From: JBDTRY01 sp039931435
Lineage (GTDB): Bacteria > Acidobacteriota > Thermoanaerobaculia > Gp7-AA8
Assembly (NCBI GenBank): GCA_039931435.1
Contig: JBDTRY010000099.1
Span: 1 to 12,611 of the forward strand
Direction: 5' to 3'
Length of the DNA: 12,611 nt
A program made the position numbers and the translations under genes. The notes under the pieces were generated by a model. That model had not been told where the DNA came from, ran no database searches, and saw only the letters and a program-made list of their open reading frames with translations. Position 1 is the first letter of the stretch; the number at the start of each line of letters is the position of its first letter. This document shows, piece after piece, positions 1 through 7,176 of the stretch.

Positions 1-1223
1 AGGATGGACTGCAGCGTGGACCCTGGCAGCGAAAACGTCAGGATCTTGTTCGGATAGGGCAGGGCCGCACGCAACCGCTCGCCGGTGACGACTCCCGGAG
101 GAATCGGTTCGCGGAAGCTGCTGGCCGTGGCCAGCGCTGCATCGGTGCCTGCCGCCGCGCGCATCACGTCCGTGGCGAAGTCCCCGAGGCTGGAGTCGCG
201 CTCGAACTGCCCCTCGGTGGAGAGTTCTGAGGGAATCGTCCCGATGGGCCGGAAGAGTTTCGCGTACTTCGGGTCGAGCTCCAGCTCTTTCTGCATGCGC
301 GCGACCCTGGCCCGTGTCCCGCTGTCTTCGGGAACCTTCCCGTCCATTGTCACCAGCCCTCCGCTCAGCCCGGTGAATCTGCACGGCGAAGTTCCACAGT
401 CGAAGTTGAGCTGCACTCTGCTGATGTAAGTCAGATACTGAAAGGGCGAGATGATCCAGGTCGCGTCCGCGCCCTCGATCATCCCGATATCCCGCTTGCG
501 GTGGCTGTGGGTGCCGAAGATGACGTCGATTCCCGGTACCGCCTTTGCCAGAGCGATGTCGTCTTCGAGTTGTTCGTGCCCGATCATGATCACGGCGTCG
601 GCGTGCTCGAGCTGCCGCAACTGCGCCACCACTTCCCGGGCCGTGGCGATCGGATCCCCGACGCGAACATTGGGAACGGGGCTGTTCGCCTTCTTCAGCA
701 GCGTCTGAAAATCGAGGCCGGCCAGAGCGAAGACTCCGATGCGAATTCCGTTGCGGGTGAAGACGGCGTAGCGCTTCCCATTCGTTTTGAATACCGGCTT
801 GCCGTTTCCGTCGAGGAGGTTCGCCGAGAGGATGGGATAGTCGATCGTACCCCGGCAGCGCTGGAACTCTTCCGGGCCGTAGTCGGCGTCGTGATTTCCG
901 AAGGCCATGGCGTCGACGATTCCGTTCAGCCAGCTCCACTCCGTGCAGGTGTAGCGGTCCGACCAGGAGGGCGCGCCGCGATTCATCATGTCCCCGCCGC
1001 TGAAGATGAGTGTGTCATCGCGCTTTGACAGAGGCCGGAGGTAGCCGATCGCCCGCGCAATTCCTCCGGTATCGTTCCGCCCTTCGGCGTAGAAAGGTAC
1101 GGCGTGCGAGTGATAGTCGGAGAAGTGAAGGATGGTCACGGTCCGCGTTTTCTTGGGAGGTTTTGCCGAAACGCAGGAAGCGACGAGAAGGCCCGCGGCG
1201 AGAAGGATCGGGAATCGTTTCAA
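1..1223 (-). CDS. 5'-nucleotidase-family metallophosphoesterase lipoprotein (C-terminus cut by window edge)
   Basis: Reading the minus strand from 1223 gives an unbroken frame to the window edge, about 407 residues, so the C-terminus is missing. Residues 1-17 form a lipoprotein signal peptide ending in a V-A-S-C lipobox with Cys17, so the product is probably anchored at a membrane and faces the periplasm or cell surface. The metallophosphoesterase signatures appear in order: D36-x-H38, GGD with D78, GNHD at 109-112, GH with H216, and GTHSH at 237-241. These residues bind the two metal ions in the UshA/CpdB family. From about residue 330 the sequence resembles the 5'-nucleotidase C-terminal substrate domain (GVVTGERLRAALPYPN). 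The likely role is hydrolysis of extracytoplasmic nucleotides or related phosphate esters; the substrate cannot be told from sequence. The start is TTG, overlapping the TGA stop of the upstream glycosyltransferase gene, with a purine-rich AAGGTG eight bases before it. This implies translational coupling. Confidence 0.9.
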   Translation of the reverse strand, partial: MKRFPILLAAGLLVASCVSAKPPKKTRTVTILHFSDYHSHAVPFYAEGRNDTGGIARAIGYLRPLSKRDDTLIFSGGDMMNRGAPSWSDRYTCTEWSWLNGIVDAMAFGNHDADYGPEEFQRCRGTIDYPILSANLLDGNGKPVFKTNGKRYAVFTRNGIRIGVFALAGLDFQTLLKKANSPVPNVRVGDPIATAREVVAQLRQLEHADAVIMIGHEQLEDDIALAKAVPGIDVIFGTHSHRKRDIGMIEGADATWIISPFQYLTYISRVQLNFDCGTSPCRFTGLSGGLVTMDGKVPEDSGTRARVARMQKELELDPKYAKLFRPIGTIPSELSTEGQFERDSSLGDFATDVMRAAAGTDAALATASSFREPIPPGVVTGERLRAALPYPNKILTFSLPGSTLQSI

Positions 1224-2257
1224 CGTGCCTGCACCTTTCGCGGTTCCCGGCTCTGACGCCGGCTGAGGAAGAATTCCTGGAGACGTCCTGCTACATGCTC
1301 TTCCCGGAACTGTTCGGCGACTTCCCGTCCGCGTTTGCGCAGCGTTCGCCGCAGGTCCTCTTTGTCGAGCATTTCCATGAGGCAGTCGCCCAATCCTTCG
1401 GCGTCCCCTTCGTTGGCGAAGAGTGCGTAATCCTGCTGCTCGTCGAAGGCCAGGTACGACGGAATGCGCGTCATGATCACCGGTACGCCGGAGGCCATCG
1501 CTTCAGCAGCGGGCAGTCCGAATCCTTCCTGGTGATGATTGGGCGCGAGAAGGATGTCGCAGGAGTGCATCAGTCGTGTCATCTCCGTGGTGGAAAGAGC
1601 GACGTGAAACTCGCTGGCCAGATCTGCCGGCTCTGAGCCGGACGGGCCCCAGGGAGAAACGCGAACGAGATCGAGCTCGTAGCCGTGCCACCGTGCATGG
1701 TTGACGGCTCCGTAGCCGTCATCGATTCCCTTCAGGTCGATCTGAAACGGGCCGCTGAGGAGAACGCGCAGTGGCTCGATGTCTGATGCGGCGGAGGAGC
1801 GGTAGAAGGATTCGTCTACGATCTGTCCGACGAACGTGATGTCGTCCCCAAACTTCTGAAGGATGGGAATGAGCGGACGGGACACAACCAGCTTCGGGAT
1901 GGGAAGCGAGTACACGGCGTCGATCAGAGCCTTCTGTTCCTGATAGAAGGAGAAGGCTCCCTCGTAGCCCTGGGAGAGATGGACGACTTTTGAAGGGTCC
2001 AGATCGTACGCGGGGCGGACGGTCGTCCAGAAGGTGCCGACGAGAAAATCGAACGGCGCAGAGTCGACCTCGGTGAAGGAGTCGACGTAGAGCCAGGAGG
2101 CGTTGGAGCCGCGCCAGGTGAGTGGAGTGCCGCAGGTGATGATCGTCAGCTCGTGCCCGAGGGTGATGAGGGCGTCGGCCTGGGCAAGCTGTACGCGAAC
2201 GCCGCCGGAGAGGTCGGTGTCTTCCATGAAGTAGGCGATGCGCATCGGGGCGGCCAC
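1220..2257 (-). CDS. GT-B glycosyltransferase, GT4-type (glycosyl transferases group 1)
   Basis: 345 residues, the usual size for a compact GT-B enzyme. The N-terminal domain begins with a beta strand (MRIAYF) followed by SGGVR at 17-21, the glycine-rich acceptor-side loop of GT4 enzymes. The second Rossmann domain starts near residue 165 (LLSGPFQIDLKG). The E-x7-E donor-sugar motif is intact as EGFGLPAAE at 244-252, followed by MASGVPV. It probably transfers a sugar from a nucleotide-sugar donor to a cell-surface glycan, lipid or natural-product acceptor; the specificity is unknown. The listed start is GTG at 2257, with an in-frame stop 12 bases upstream; ATG at 2245 (MRIAYF) is an equally good alternative and matches family N-termini better. 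Neither has a Shine-Dalgarno sequence. The gene is first in a two-gene minus-strand unit with the 5'-nucleotidase. Confidence 0.9.
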   Translation of the reverse strand: MAAPMRIAYFMEDTDLSGGVRVQLAQADALITLGHELTIITCGTPLTWRGSNASWLYVDSFTEVDSAPFDFLVGTFWTTVRPAYDLDPSKVVHLSQGYEGAFSFYQEQKALIDAVYSLPIPKLVVSRPLIPILQKFGDDITFVGQIVDESFYRSSAASDIEPLRVLLSGPFQIDLKGIDDGYGAVNHARWHGYELDLVRVSPWGPSGSEPADLASEFHVALSTTEMTRLMHSCDILLAPNHHQEGFGLPAAEAMASGVPVIMTRIPSYLAFDEQQDYALFANEGDAEGLGDCLMEMLDKEDLRRTLRKRGREVAEQFREEHVAGRLQEFFLSRRQSREPRKVQAR

Positions 2258-2263
2258 GGTGGG

Positions 2264-2269
2264 AGTTTA
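2264..2269 (-). promoter_or_regulatory. Candidate -10 box for a leaderless transcript
   Basis: On the minus strand TAAACT ends six bases before the GTG start of the glycosyltransferase gene, matching the TAnnnT form of a -10 box. No convincing -35 hexamer lies 16-18 bases upstream. If used, transcription would begin at or next to the start codon. This fits the absence of a ribosome binding site but is unproven. Confidence 0.3.
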
Positions 2270-2290
2270 CGACAGGAGGTTGTTCGCGAC

Positions 2291-2508
2291 GAGGCTCGGG
2301 ACTTGGGAGGCGCTCAAAAAACGCGGTGTAGGCGCGCGTCATCCCGAGCGGGAGCGAGGGATCCGAGAGGGGTGGGTGGTCAGCGCCCCAGGGATCGTGC
2401 CCCCCGACCACTGGGGTCCCTCGCTCTCGCTCGGGATGACGCGCGTGGCGGGGCTGGGGCTGGTGGGTATGTCATCTCTCATCTCTCGAGTCCCGAGTCC
2501 TGAGCCTC
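2291..2508. repeat. Nested palindromic intergenic repeat (REP/MITE-like)
   Basis: Two pairs of inverted arms lie inside one another. The inner arms, 2334-2361 and 2417-2444, match at 27 of 28 positions and carry the core GTCATCCCGAGCG. The outer arms, 2291-2308 and 2491-2508, match at 16 of 18 (GAGGCTCGGGACTTGGGA on the left). The central part holds a smaller GGTGGTC/GACCA pairing. The element fills most of the spacer between two divergent genes and has no coding appearance. A related sequence recurs at 12542-12611, so it belongs to a dispersed family. No transposase and no clear target-site duplication were seen. It would fold into a long hairpin in either transcript leader. Confidence 0.85.
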
Positions 2509-2540
2509 GCCCTCCTCGCCCCCGTGCGACAATCGCTGCC

Positions 2541-4181
2541 ATGGAGCAGCGCAGCGCACACTCGAGGGCGCCCCTCGCCGCGTTCGCGCTTCTGCTCTTC
2601 GGCGCCTCGATCCTCGTTCATCTCGACGTCCTTCGCGGGTGGTGGTTGAGCGACGATCCGCAGGTGCTCGTGCAGGCCATGCGCTACTCGCCGCTGGCGA
2701 TCCTGTTCGATCCTCCTTCGTGGCGCTATCTGTCGTCGTCCTCGTTCACGCCACTGGTAACGCTCTCGTTCGACTTGGACCTGGCGCTGGCAGGACTGAG
2801 GCCGGCGTTTTTCTACGCACATCAACTGCTTGCCATCGCCACGGCTTCGGTGTTGTTTTTTCTTCTGCTGGCCCGCGGAGGACGAGTGTCTGCGGCGGTC
2901 CTGGGAGCAGCGACGTTCATTGTTCTGCCCGCGACGTTTTCCGCAGCGGGCAGCCTGATGATCCGCCACTACGTCGAGGGTCTCGTCCTCTCGCTGTTCG
3001 CGCTTCTTCTGTGGCCTTCCGCAAAACTCGACCTGGGCACGCGCGATCTTTCGCTGCGTACGGTGGGTTCAGCCGTCTTCTATCTGTTGGCCATGCTGGC
3101 CAAGGAGTTCTACGCGCCGCTTCCTCTACTGATGATCGCCATCGATCGAATGCGACAGCTTCCGCCGAGGCGAACGCTGGTCAGACTCATACCCTCGGCG
3201 ATTTCCGCTCTCGCCTACATCCTCTGGCGCACGCACATGCTCGGAAGCGGTGGCGGCTATGGAACCGCGATCACCTCGGCCGACGTGCTGGCACTTCCTG
3301 CCACGTTGTGGACGGCGATCACCGGACCGATGCCGCACTCTGCGCAGATCGTCGTGGCCGTGGCCATGGCCGCGCTGGGAATCGCCGCCGCACTTCGAAA
3401 GCCGCGGGCGGCGCTCGTTCTGATCCTTGCTGCGGGTGTGTTCGCGATCATTCCCCTGATCGTCCTGGCCGGTTCGTTCGAGATGCGATACGCCTTCGTC
3501 TCCTCGGTTCTTCTCATCGGCGTTGTCACCCTGGCCGCTGAGACCACGGGACGCTGGAGCACGCCGCTGATGGCGCTCATCTTCGTGATCGTTCTCCTGG
3601 CGGGCTGGTCGCAGCGGAATGTCCACCAGTTCGAGAGCCGGGCCATCGTCGCCGAAGGCCGCTATATCTGGCGCAAGCCTCCGCAGGCGCCTCCGTTGCT
3701 GGCCAGCGCGCCCGGGTGGTACCTGGAGGGTCTGCAGTGGATCCGCCTGCATCAGGGAAGGGGGCCATCTCCGTTTTTCGTACTGTCCACGGATGCTTTC
3801 CTTTTCAGCGAGCTTTCGCCTTCCAGGACAGTGACGAGCGAATGGGGAACAGGGAGGATCGTGCGCATTTCACCGTCCGTCGCCGATGCTGTGCAACGTA
3901 CGCGTTCAAAATTTACGGCTTCCGCTCCGCTCAACGTCGAGATAGTTCGCCGAGGAAACGATCTTTCCTGGCGGCTGGGTCCGGCAAACGGCACGTTCAC
4001 GTTTCTCAATCATCCGCGCTACTCACGCTTTGCCATTCCTGCCGTCGGATTCCGTCGCATTCCTCAAGCCGAGGAGCAGCAATACTTCCGAATCCGGCGC
4101 GATGACGCGGACGGGAGCTGGACCGTGTCCCCACCGTTGCCCCTGCCAAAGGGTGATGGAACGCTGCACTGGTGGCGTTGA
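2541..4181 (+). CDS. Polytopic membrane protein, possible GT-C-type glycosyltransferase
   Basis: 546 residues from ATG 2541. About ten hydrophobic segments occupy residues 11-356, and a hydrophilic, apparently folded C-terminal domain covers about 357-546. After the first membrane segment comes WWLSDDP with D38 and D39. A pair of acidic residues in the first external loop is typical of GT-C enzymes that use polyprenyl-phosphate sugars, so this class is the best guess. I recognise no named family. The frame is open further upstream to 2238, but that extension runs through the palindromic repeat, so the start at 2541 is chosen. There is no Shine-Dalgarno sequence; a GACAAT hexamer ends seven bases upstream. 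It faces the next glycosyltransferase head-on with 10 bases between the stops. A role in cell-surface glycan assembly with its neighbours is inference. Confidence 0.8.
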   Translation: MEQRSAHSRAPLAAFALLLFGASILVHLDVLRGWWLSDDPQVLVQAMRYSPLAILFDPPSWRYLSSSSFTPLVTLSFDLDLALAGLRPAFFYAHQLLAIATASVLFFLLLARGGRVSAAVLGAATFIVLPATFSAAGSLMIRHYVEGLVLSLFALLLWPSAKLDLGTRDLSLRTVGSAVFYLLAMLAKEFYAPLPLLMIAIDRMRQLPPRRTLVRLIPSAISALAYILWRTHMLGSGGGYGTAITSADVLALPATLWTAITGPMPHSAQIVVAVAMAALGIAAALRKPRAALVLILAAGVFAIIPLIVLAGSFEMRYAFVSSVLLIGVVTLAAETTGRWSTPLMALIFVIVLLAGWSQRNVHQFESRAIVAEGRYIWRKPPQAPPLLASAPGWYLEGLQWIRLHQGRGPSPFFVLSTDAFLFSELSPSRTVTSEWGTGRIVRISPSVADAVQRTRSKFTASAPLNVEIVRRGNDLSWRLGPANGTFTFLNHPRYSRFAIPAVGFRRIPQAEEQQYFRIRRDDADGSWTVSPPLPLPKGDGTLHWWR

Positions 4182-4191
4182 TCTTTGCCGA

Positions 4192-5910
4192 TTAACTGTT
4201 GCGACGGAGCAGCACCAGTGAGAAGCGCGGAGGAGTCCAGGCCCGTTCGAGGTGGTAGTGCTCTCGAAGAAGATCGCGGACGCGGATGTCGTAGTCGACG
4301 CCGAACCCTCTGTAGCCGAACTCCGAGACATCCCGCTGAAGAACGATCACGTACTCGGGATGCTTCGTCTGAAACTGCGTGACGATCTCGTTCTCGACAG
4401 CCGGGGCCGCGGTCTCTATCGGCGTGAAGATGTAGCGCGACAGCGGCGAGGGGATCCCGGAAAAGTAGTTCACGGAAACGCCTTCCGGGAAAACAACCAG
4501 TCCAGCAGCCGGATGCCTGTCGAGAAACGTGATCGCGGAGGTGAAGACGGCAGCGCGATCGGGATTGGAGTCGAGGAAGGTCCCCCGCGGAGTGACGATC
4601 GGAAACCTCTTCATCGCGTACCGGGAGACCTGCTGATCGAGGCCCGCGAAAAGGGTGAGTGCGAATACCGGTGCCCAAAGCCACGACCAGGAGACGCGGT
4701 AGACCCCTCGCCGTGGCAACTCGTGGAAGAACACGTAGACGATCATGGCAAACAGCGGAACCGCGAGGACGAAGCCGTACCAGACCGGTGCGGTCCGCAG
4801 CGCGATACGCGCTGAGGACAGCAATGAGAAAACGAGCAGGAGGGCAAACGGCGACCGGCGACCTCGGTGGAGCGCCGCGGGCAGAAGCAGCCACTGCAGA
4901 ATTGCCCAGGCGCGGAAGAGCGGCTCTCCCGCGAGAAACCAGCTGGCCACGGCGATTCCCAGGAAAACGACGGGAAGGAGGAATCGACGTCGCTCGGGAG
5001 AAAGATCTCCGCCAGCCGGGCGTCCGGCAGATCGGATCAGGGCCACGATGACTGCAATCAGCAGTGTTCCCTTCAGAGCGGCAGCCAGACTGGGGAGCAA
5101 TGAGGAGGTGCCGGAGACCTGGCCATAAAAAAACTTCGATGACTCGCTCTGCAGGAGAGAACTGCTCAGCAGCTGTTCACGGATCCAGGAGAAATCGAAG
5201 GGACCGCCGGCAAAGTATGCTGAGAACGCCAGGGTGGAAATCACCAGCAGTGTCAGATAGGACAGGGCCGCCCGGAGCGGCAGCCGGTAGTAAATCGTGG
5301 CGAAAGCGAACGTCGCTGCCACCAGTAGCGCGTACTCGATCTTCGACCACGTAGCGATCATGCCGCAGACGACCGCCAGTCCCAGCCACAGCGGTCGTTG
5401 CGTAACGAAGAGATAGCGCAGAAGACTGACCAGAAAAAGCAGAGCGAATGCCATTCCCATGGTGGCCGCGTAGGCGTAGGGAAAAAGGTAGTTCGCTCCC
5501 CAGGTGCTGGCGCCGGTGAACGAGAGACAAACGAAAAAAAGCACGGCCACGGCTGCCGGCAGCGGTCCGGCGGCCGTGCGCGTCACGGCGTACAGCGCGA
5601 TCGCGGTGAGAAGCGCCACAGCGACGCCAAACAGTTGATAGGTCGAGAGCCCTGCCCCGAAGACGCCAACGGTGATTGCGAGGAAGAGCGGTCCCGCGGG
5701 CGGGTAGTTGTAGATCAGGTCCCGGTAGAGGCGATGTCCCCCTGCCATCTGTTCGCCGATGTAGAGGTCCCGGCCGGTATCGATGATCGGATCGAGCGTT
5801 TTGTCCCGGAAGGCGAGAAAGAGTACAACCGCCGCGATCACGGAGGTGGCCACGAGGCACCAGTGCAACCAGCGCACAAAGAGCGCAGGTTGTGAAATGA
5901 TTCGGGACAC
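4192..5910 (-). CDS. GT-C-like membrane glycosyltransferase (GT39/ArnT-like)
   Basis: 572 residues with multiple membrane segments from about residue 14 to 425 and a soluble C-terminal part of about 148 residues. The first external loop reads PIIDTGRDLYIGEQMAGG and then LYRDLIYNYPPAGP, which is the conserved layout of GT39-type enzymes: an acidic GRD motif followed by YRD and a tyrosine-proline stretch. D44 or D48 is the likely catalytic base. The C-terminal part contains PEGVSVNYFSG and an E-Y-V-I-V-L strand, as seen in bacterial relatives. The expected activity is sugar transfer from a polyprenyl-phosphate donor on the outer face of the inner membrane to a lipid, protein or polysaccharide; the acceptor is unknown. 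The start is GTG at 5910, without a Shine-Dalgarno sequence but with a plausible promoter ending six bases upstream. There is no room for a terminator between this gene and the convergent neighbour. Confidence 0.85.
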   Translation of the reverse strand: MSRIISQPALFVRWLHWCLVATSVIAAVVLFLAFRDKTLDPIIDTGRDLYIGEQMAGGHRLYRDLIYNYPPAGPLFLAITVGVFGAGLSTYQLFGVAVALLTAIALYAVTRTAAGPLPAAVAVLFFVCLSFTGASTWGANYLFPYAYAATMGMAFALLFLVSLLRYLFVTQRPLWLGLAVVCGMIATWSKIEYALLVAATFAFATIYYRLPLRAALSYLTLLVISTLAFSAYFAGGPFDFSWIREQLLSSSLLQSESSKFFYGQVSGTSSLLPSLAAALKGTLLIAVIVALIRSAGRPAGGDLSPERRRFLLPVVFLGIAVASWFLAGEPLFRAWAILQWLLLPAALHRGRRSPFALLLVFSLLSSARIALRTAPVWYGFVLAVPLFAMIVYVFFHELPRRGVYRVSWSWLWAPVFALTLFAGLDQQVSRYAMKRFPIVTPRGTFLDSNPDRAAVFTSAITFLDRHPAAGLVVFPEGVSVNYFSGIPSPLSRYIFTPIETAAPAVENEIVTQFQTKHPEYVIVLQRDVSEFGYRGFGVDYDIRVRDLLREHYHLERAWTPPRFSLVLLRRNS

Positions 5911-5916
5911 ACGGTA

Positions 5917-5946
5917 AGGATAGGTGAATCGTCGATTGCCTGTCAG
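5917..5946 (-). promoter_or_regulatory. Candidate sigma70-type promoter for the GT-C gene
   Basis: Minus strand: CTGACA (5941-5946, five of six matches to TTGACA), an 18-base spacer, then TATCCT (5917-5922, TAnnnT form). The -10 ends six bases before the GTG start, so the message would be leaderless or nearly so. This is the best promoter-like pair in the window. Confidence 0.45.
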
Positions 5947-5949
5947 GCA
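5937..5949. promoter_or_regulatory. Palindrome TGCCTG-T-CAGGCA overlapping a -35 box
   Basis: A perfect 6+1+6 inverted repeat sits on the -35 hexamer of the proposed GT-C gene promoter, inside the 144-bp divergent spacer shared with the histone-like gene. The position would suit a repressor or shared operator. It is short and could be chance; no regulator gene is adjacent. Confidence 0.25.
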
Positions 5950-6054
5950 GGAACGTTCGGCTTGCCAGAATCAGGCGATGGACCCAACTTTAAGGCGCGA
6001 CCGCTCGCGATCAAACGTCCGACTCGATCAACGGGTCTGAAAAAAGGAGACAGG

Positions 6055-7056
6055 ATGGCAACCCGCAACAAAAAAGCGTCCGGCAGAAAGATATCCGCAA
6101 AACGTACTTCAGCCAGGAAGTCCTCCGGAAAGTCGAAGCCGTCAGCGAAGCGTGGCGGGCGAAAGAGCGCCTCGAAAGCGAAACCGGCCCGAGGATCTGT
6201 GAAGCTACGCACCGCTCCGAAGAAGAGCGTCGCGAAGAAGAGCGTCGCGAAGAAGAGCGCTCCGAAGAAGAGCGCCGCGAAGAAGAGCGTTTCAAAGAAG
6301 AGCGTTCTGAAGAAGAGCGCGAAGAAACGGGTCAGCGCAACCGCTCCGAAGCGGGCCAAAGCCTCGCCAAAGAAGGCCGCGCGCAGTACCGTCGTTAAAG
6401 CGAAGGGCAAGAGCGCAGGGAAGAGTTCGAAAAAAGCGTCGGGCAAGACGATGACCTCGTCTCGTGGCGCGAAAAAGTCGCGGCGTAAAGTCACCGCCCG
6501 CCCGGCGCGCAGTGCATCCTCGAAAGGTGCGCGGAAGGCACCGGCGCGGGCTGCCGCTATTGCGGCGAAGAAATCCGCCACCCCCGCCGGTCCGAAGCGC
6601 GCCCCGCGCCGTACGGCTCCGAAGCCGAACACTTCCGCTCGTGCGAAAGCCCCGTCCGAAGCCCCGCCCAACGTAGCGTCGTCGAGCTCCCGTTCGGGCG
6701 CAACCTCAGCGCGCCCGAAGAGCCCTGCTCCGAAAACGGGCGGACCGGCCGGACAGGCACGCGCCGCGGGGAGAACCTCTTCCCCACGGAGCGATACGGA
6801 GACGACCCGGCCGGTGACGGCAGAGCTCAGCGAGTCGATCGCCTCCCGCGCCCCGGCAGTCAGGCCGATGCGAGCCCCGGCAGCAAACGATGACGAGGAT
6901 TTCGATCGGGAACAGGAGTTCGCCTCAACACCGCCACGCGGGGCAGGCAAGCGCACAGCTGGCGACGGCGACGACGAGGAAGAAGAGCACGAGAACGAGG
7001 ACGGCGAAGAACAGGTTCTCGACTTCGGCGGCGACGAGGAGGAAGAGGACTACTGA
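6055..7056 (+). CDS. Histone H1-like basic protein with acidic C-terminal tail
   Basis: 333 residues from ATG 6055, chosen because AAGGAG stands a few bases upstream; an in-frame start at 5962 lacks such a site. Residues 1 to about 200 are almost entirely Lys, Arg, Ala, Ser and Pro, with a pentapeptide KKSxx repeat at 56-90 and an SPKK minor-groove motif at 104-107. Residues 200-277 are Pro/Ser/Ala-rich and less basic. Residues 278-333 are very acidic, with runs at 306-319 and 325-333. The basic part resembles bacterial H1-like proteins (chlamydial Hc2/HctB, AlgP tails), which bind DNA without a fixed fold. A nucleoid or RNA-binding role is therefore likely. The acidic tail could temper DNA binding, as in eukaryotic HMGB proteins, but that is analogy. 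Composition-driven similarity makes orthology uncertain. No operon partner is evident; the flanking genes run the other way. Confidence 0.8.
   Translation: MATRNKKASGRKISAKRTSARKSSGKSKPSAKRGGRKSASKAKPARGSVKLRTAPKKSVAKKSVAKKSAPKKSAAKKSVSKKSVLKKSAKKRVSATAPKRAKASPKKAARSTVVKAKGKSAGKSSKKASGKTMTSSRGAKKSRRKVTARPARSASSKGARKAPARAAAIAAKKSATPAGPKRAPRRTAPKPNTSARAKAPSEAPPNVASSSSRSGATSARPKSPAPKTGGPAGQARAAGRTSSPRSDTETTRPVTAELSESIASRAPAVRPMRAPAANDDEDFDREQEFASTPPRGAGKRTAGDGDDEEEEHENEDGEEQVLDFGGDEEEEDY
6220..6324 (+). repeat. Seven 15-bp tandem repeats inside the histone-like gene
   Basis: Units begin AAGAAGAGCG and then vary over the last five bases; the first two units are identical and the seventh is degenerate. 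They encode the KKSxx pentapeptides. Near-identity at the DNA level points to recent duplication or slippage rather than codon choice alone. Confidence 0.85.
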
Positions 7057-7090
7057 TTTACCATCCCGGAGGGGCTGCAGGATTCGCCTT

Positions 7091-7148
7091 CATCGTTTTC
7101 ACGATGTTCATGCAGGAATGCGGCTTGGATCGGCACCCCTCCGGGTGC
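7091..7148 (+). other. Two short hairpins downstream of the histone-like gene
   Basis: CATCGT-tttc-ACGATG (7091-7106) and GCACCC-ctcc-GGGTGC (7133-7148) are perfect six-base stems with four-base loops in the 120-base gap between convergent genes. Neither is followed by a T-run, so they are not typical intrinsic terminators. They may mark transcript ends or stabilise 3' ends. Confidence 0.35.
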
Positions 7149-7176
7149 TCTGGCGCGGGACGCGAGGGGGAACCCC

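Noticed and set aside
501..1636. Plus-strand ORFs opposite the nucleotidase and glycosyltransferase
   Set aside because: The minus strand encodes complete metallophosphoesterase and GT4 motifs; the plus-strand frames show none.
1719..2411. Minus-strand ORF running through the palindromic repeat
   Set aside because: It is out of frame with the glycosyltransferase that covers the same bases, and its N-terminus is simply translated repeat.
2238..2540. N-terminal extension of the 546-residue membrane protein
   Set aside because: The extension translates the palindromic repeat and overlaps the divergent gene start. The protein-like sequence begins at ATG 2541.
5943..6956. Long minus-strand ORF (337 codons) opposite the histone-like gene
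   Set aside because: Its Phe/Ala/Leu repeats are the complement of the AAG-rich repeats. The plus strand has a strong ribosome binding site and a recognisable protein composition.
7133..7148. Hairpin after the histone-like gene as an intrinsic terminator
   Set aside because: The stem is good, but TCTGGCG follows instead of a T-run.
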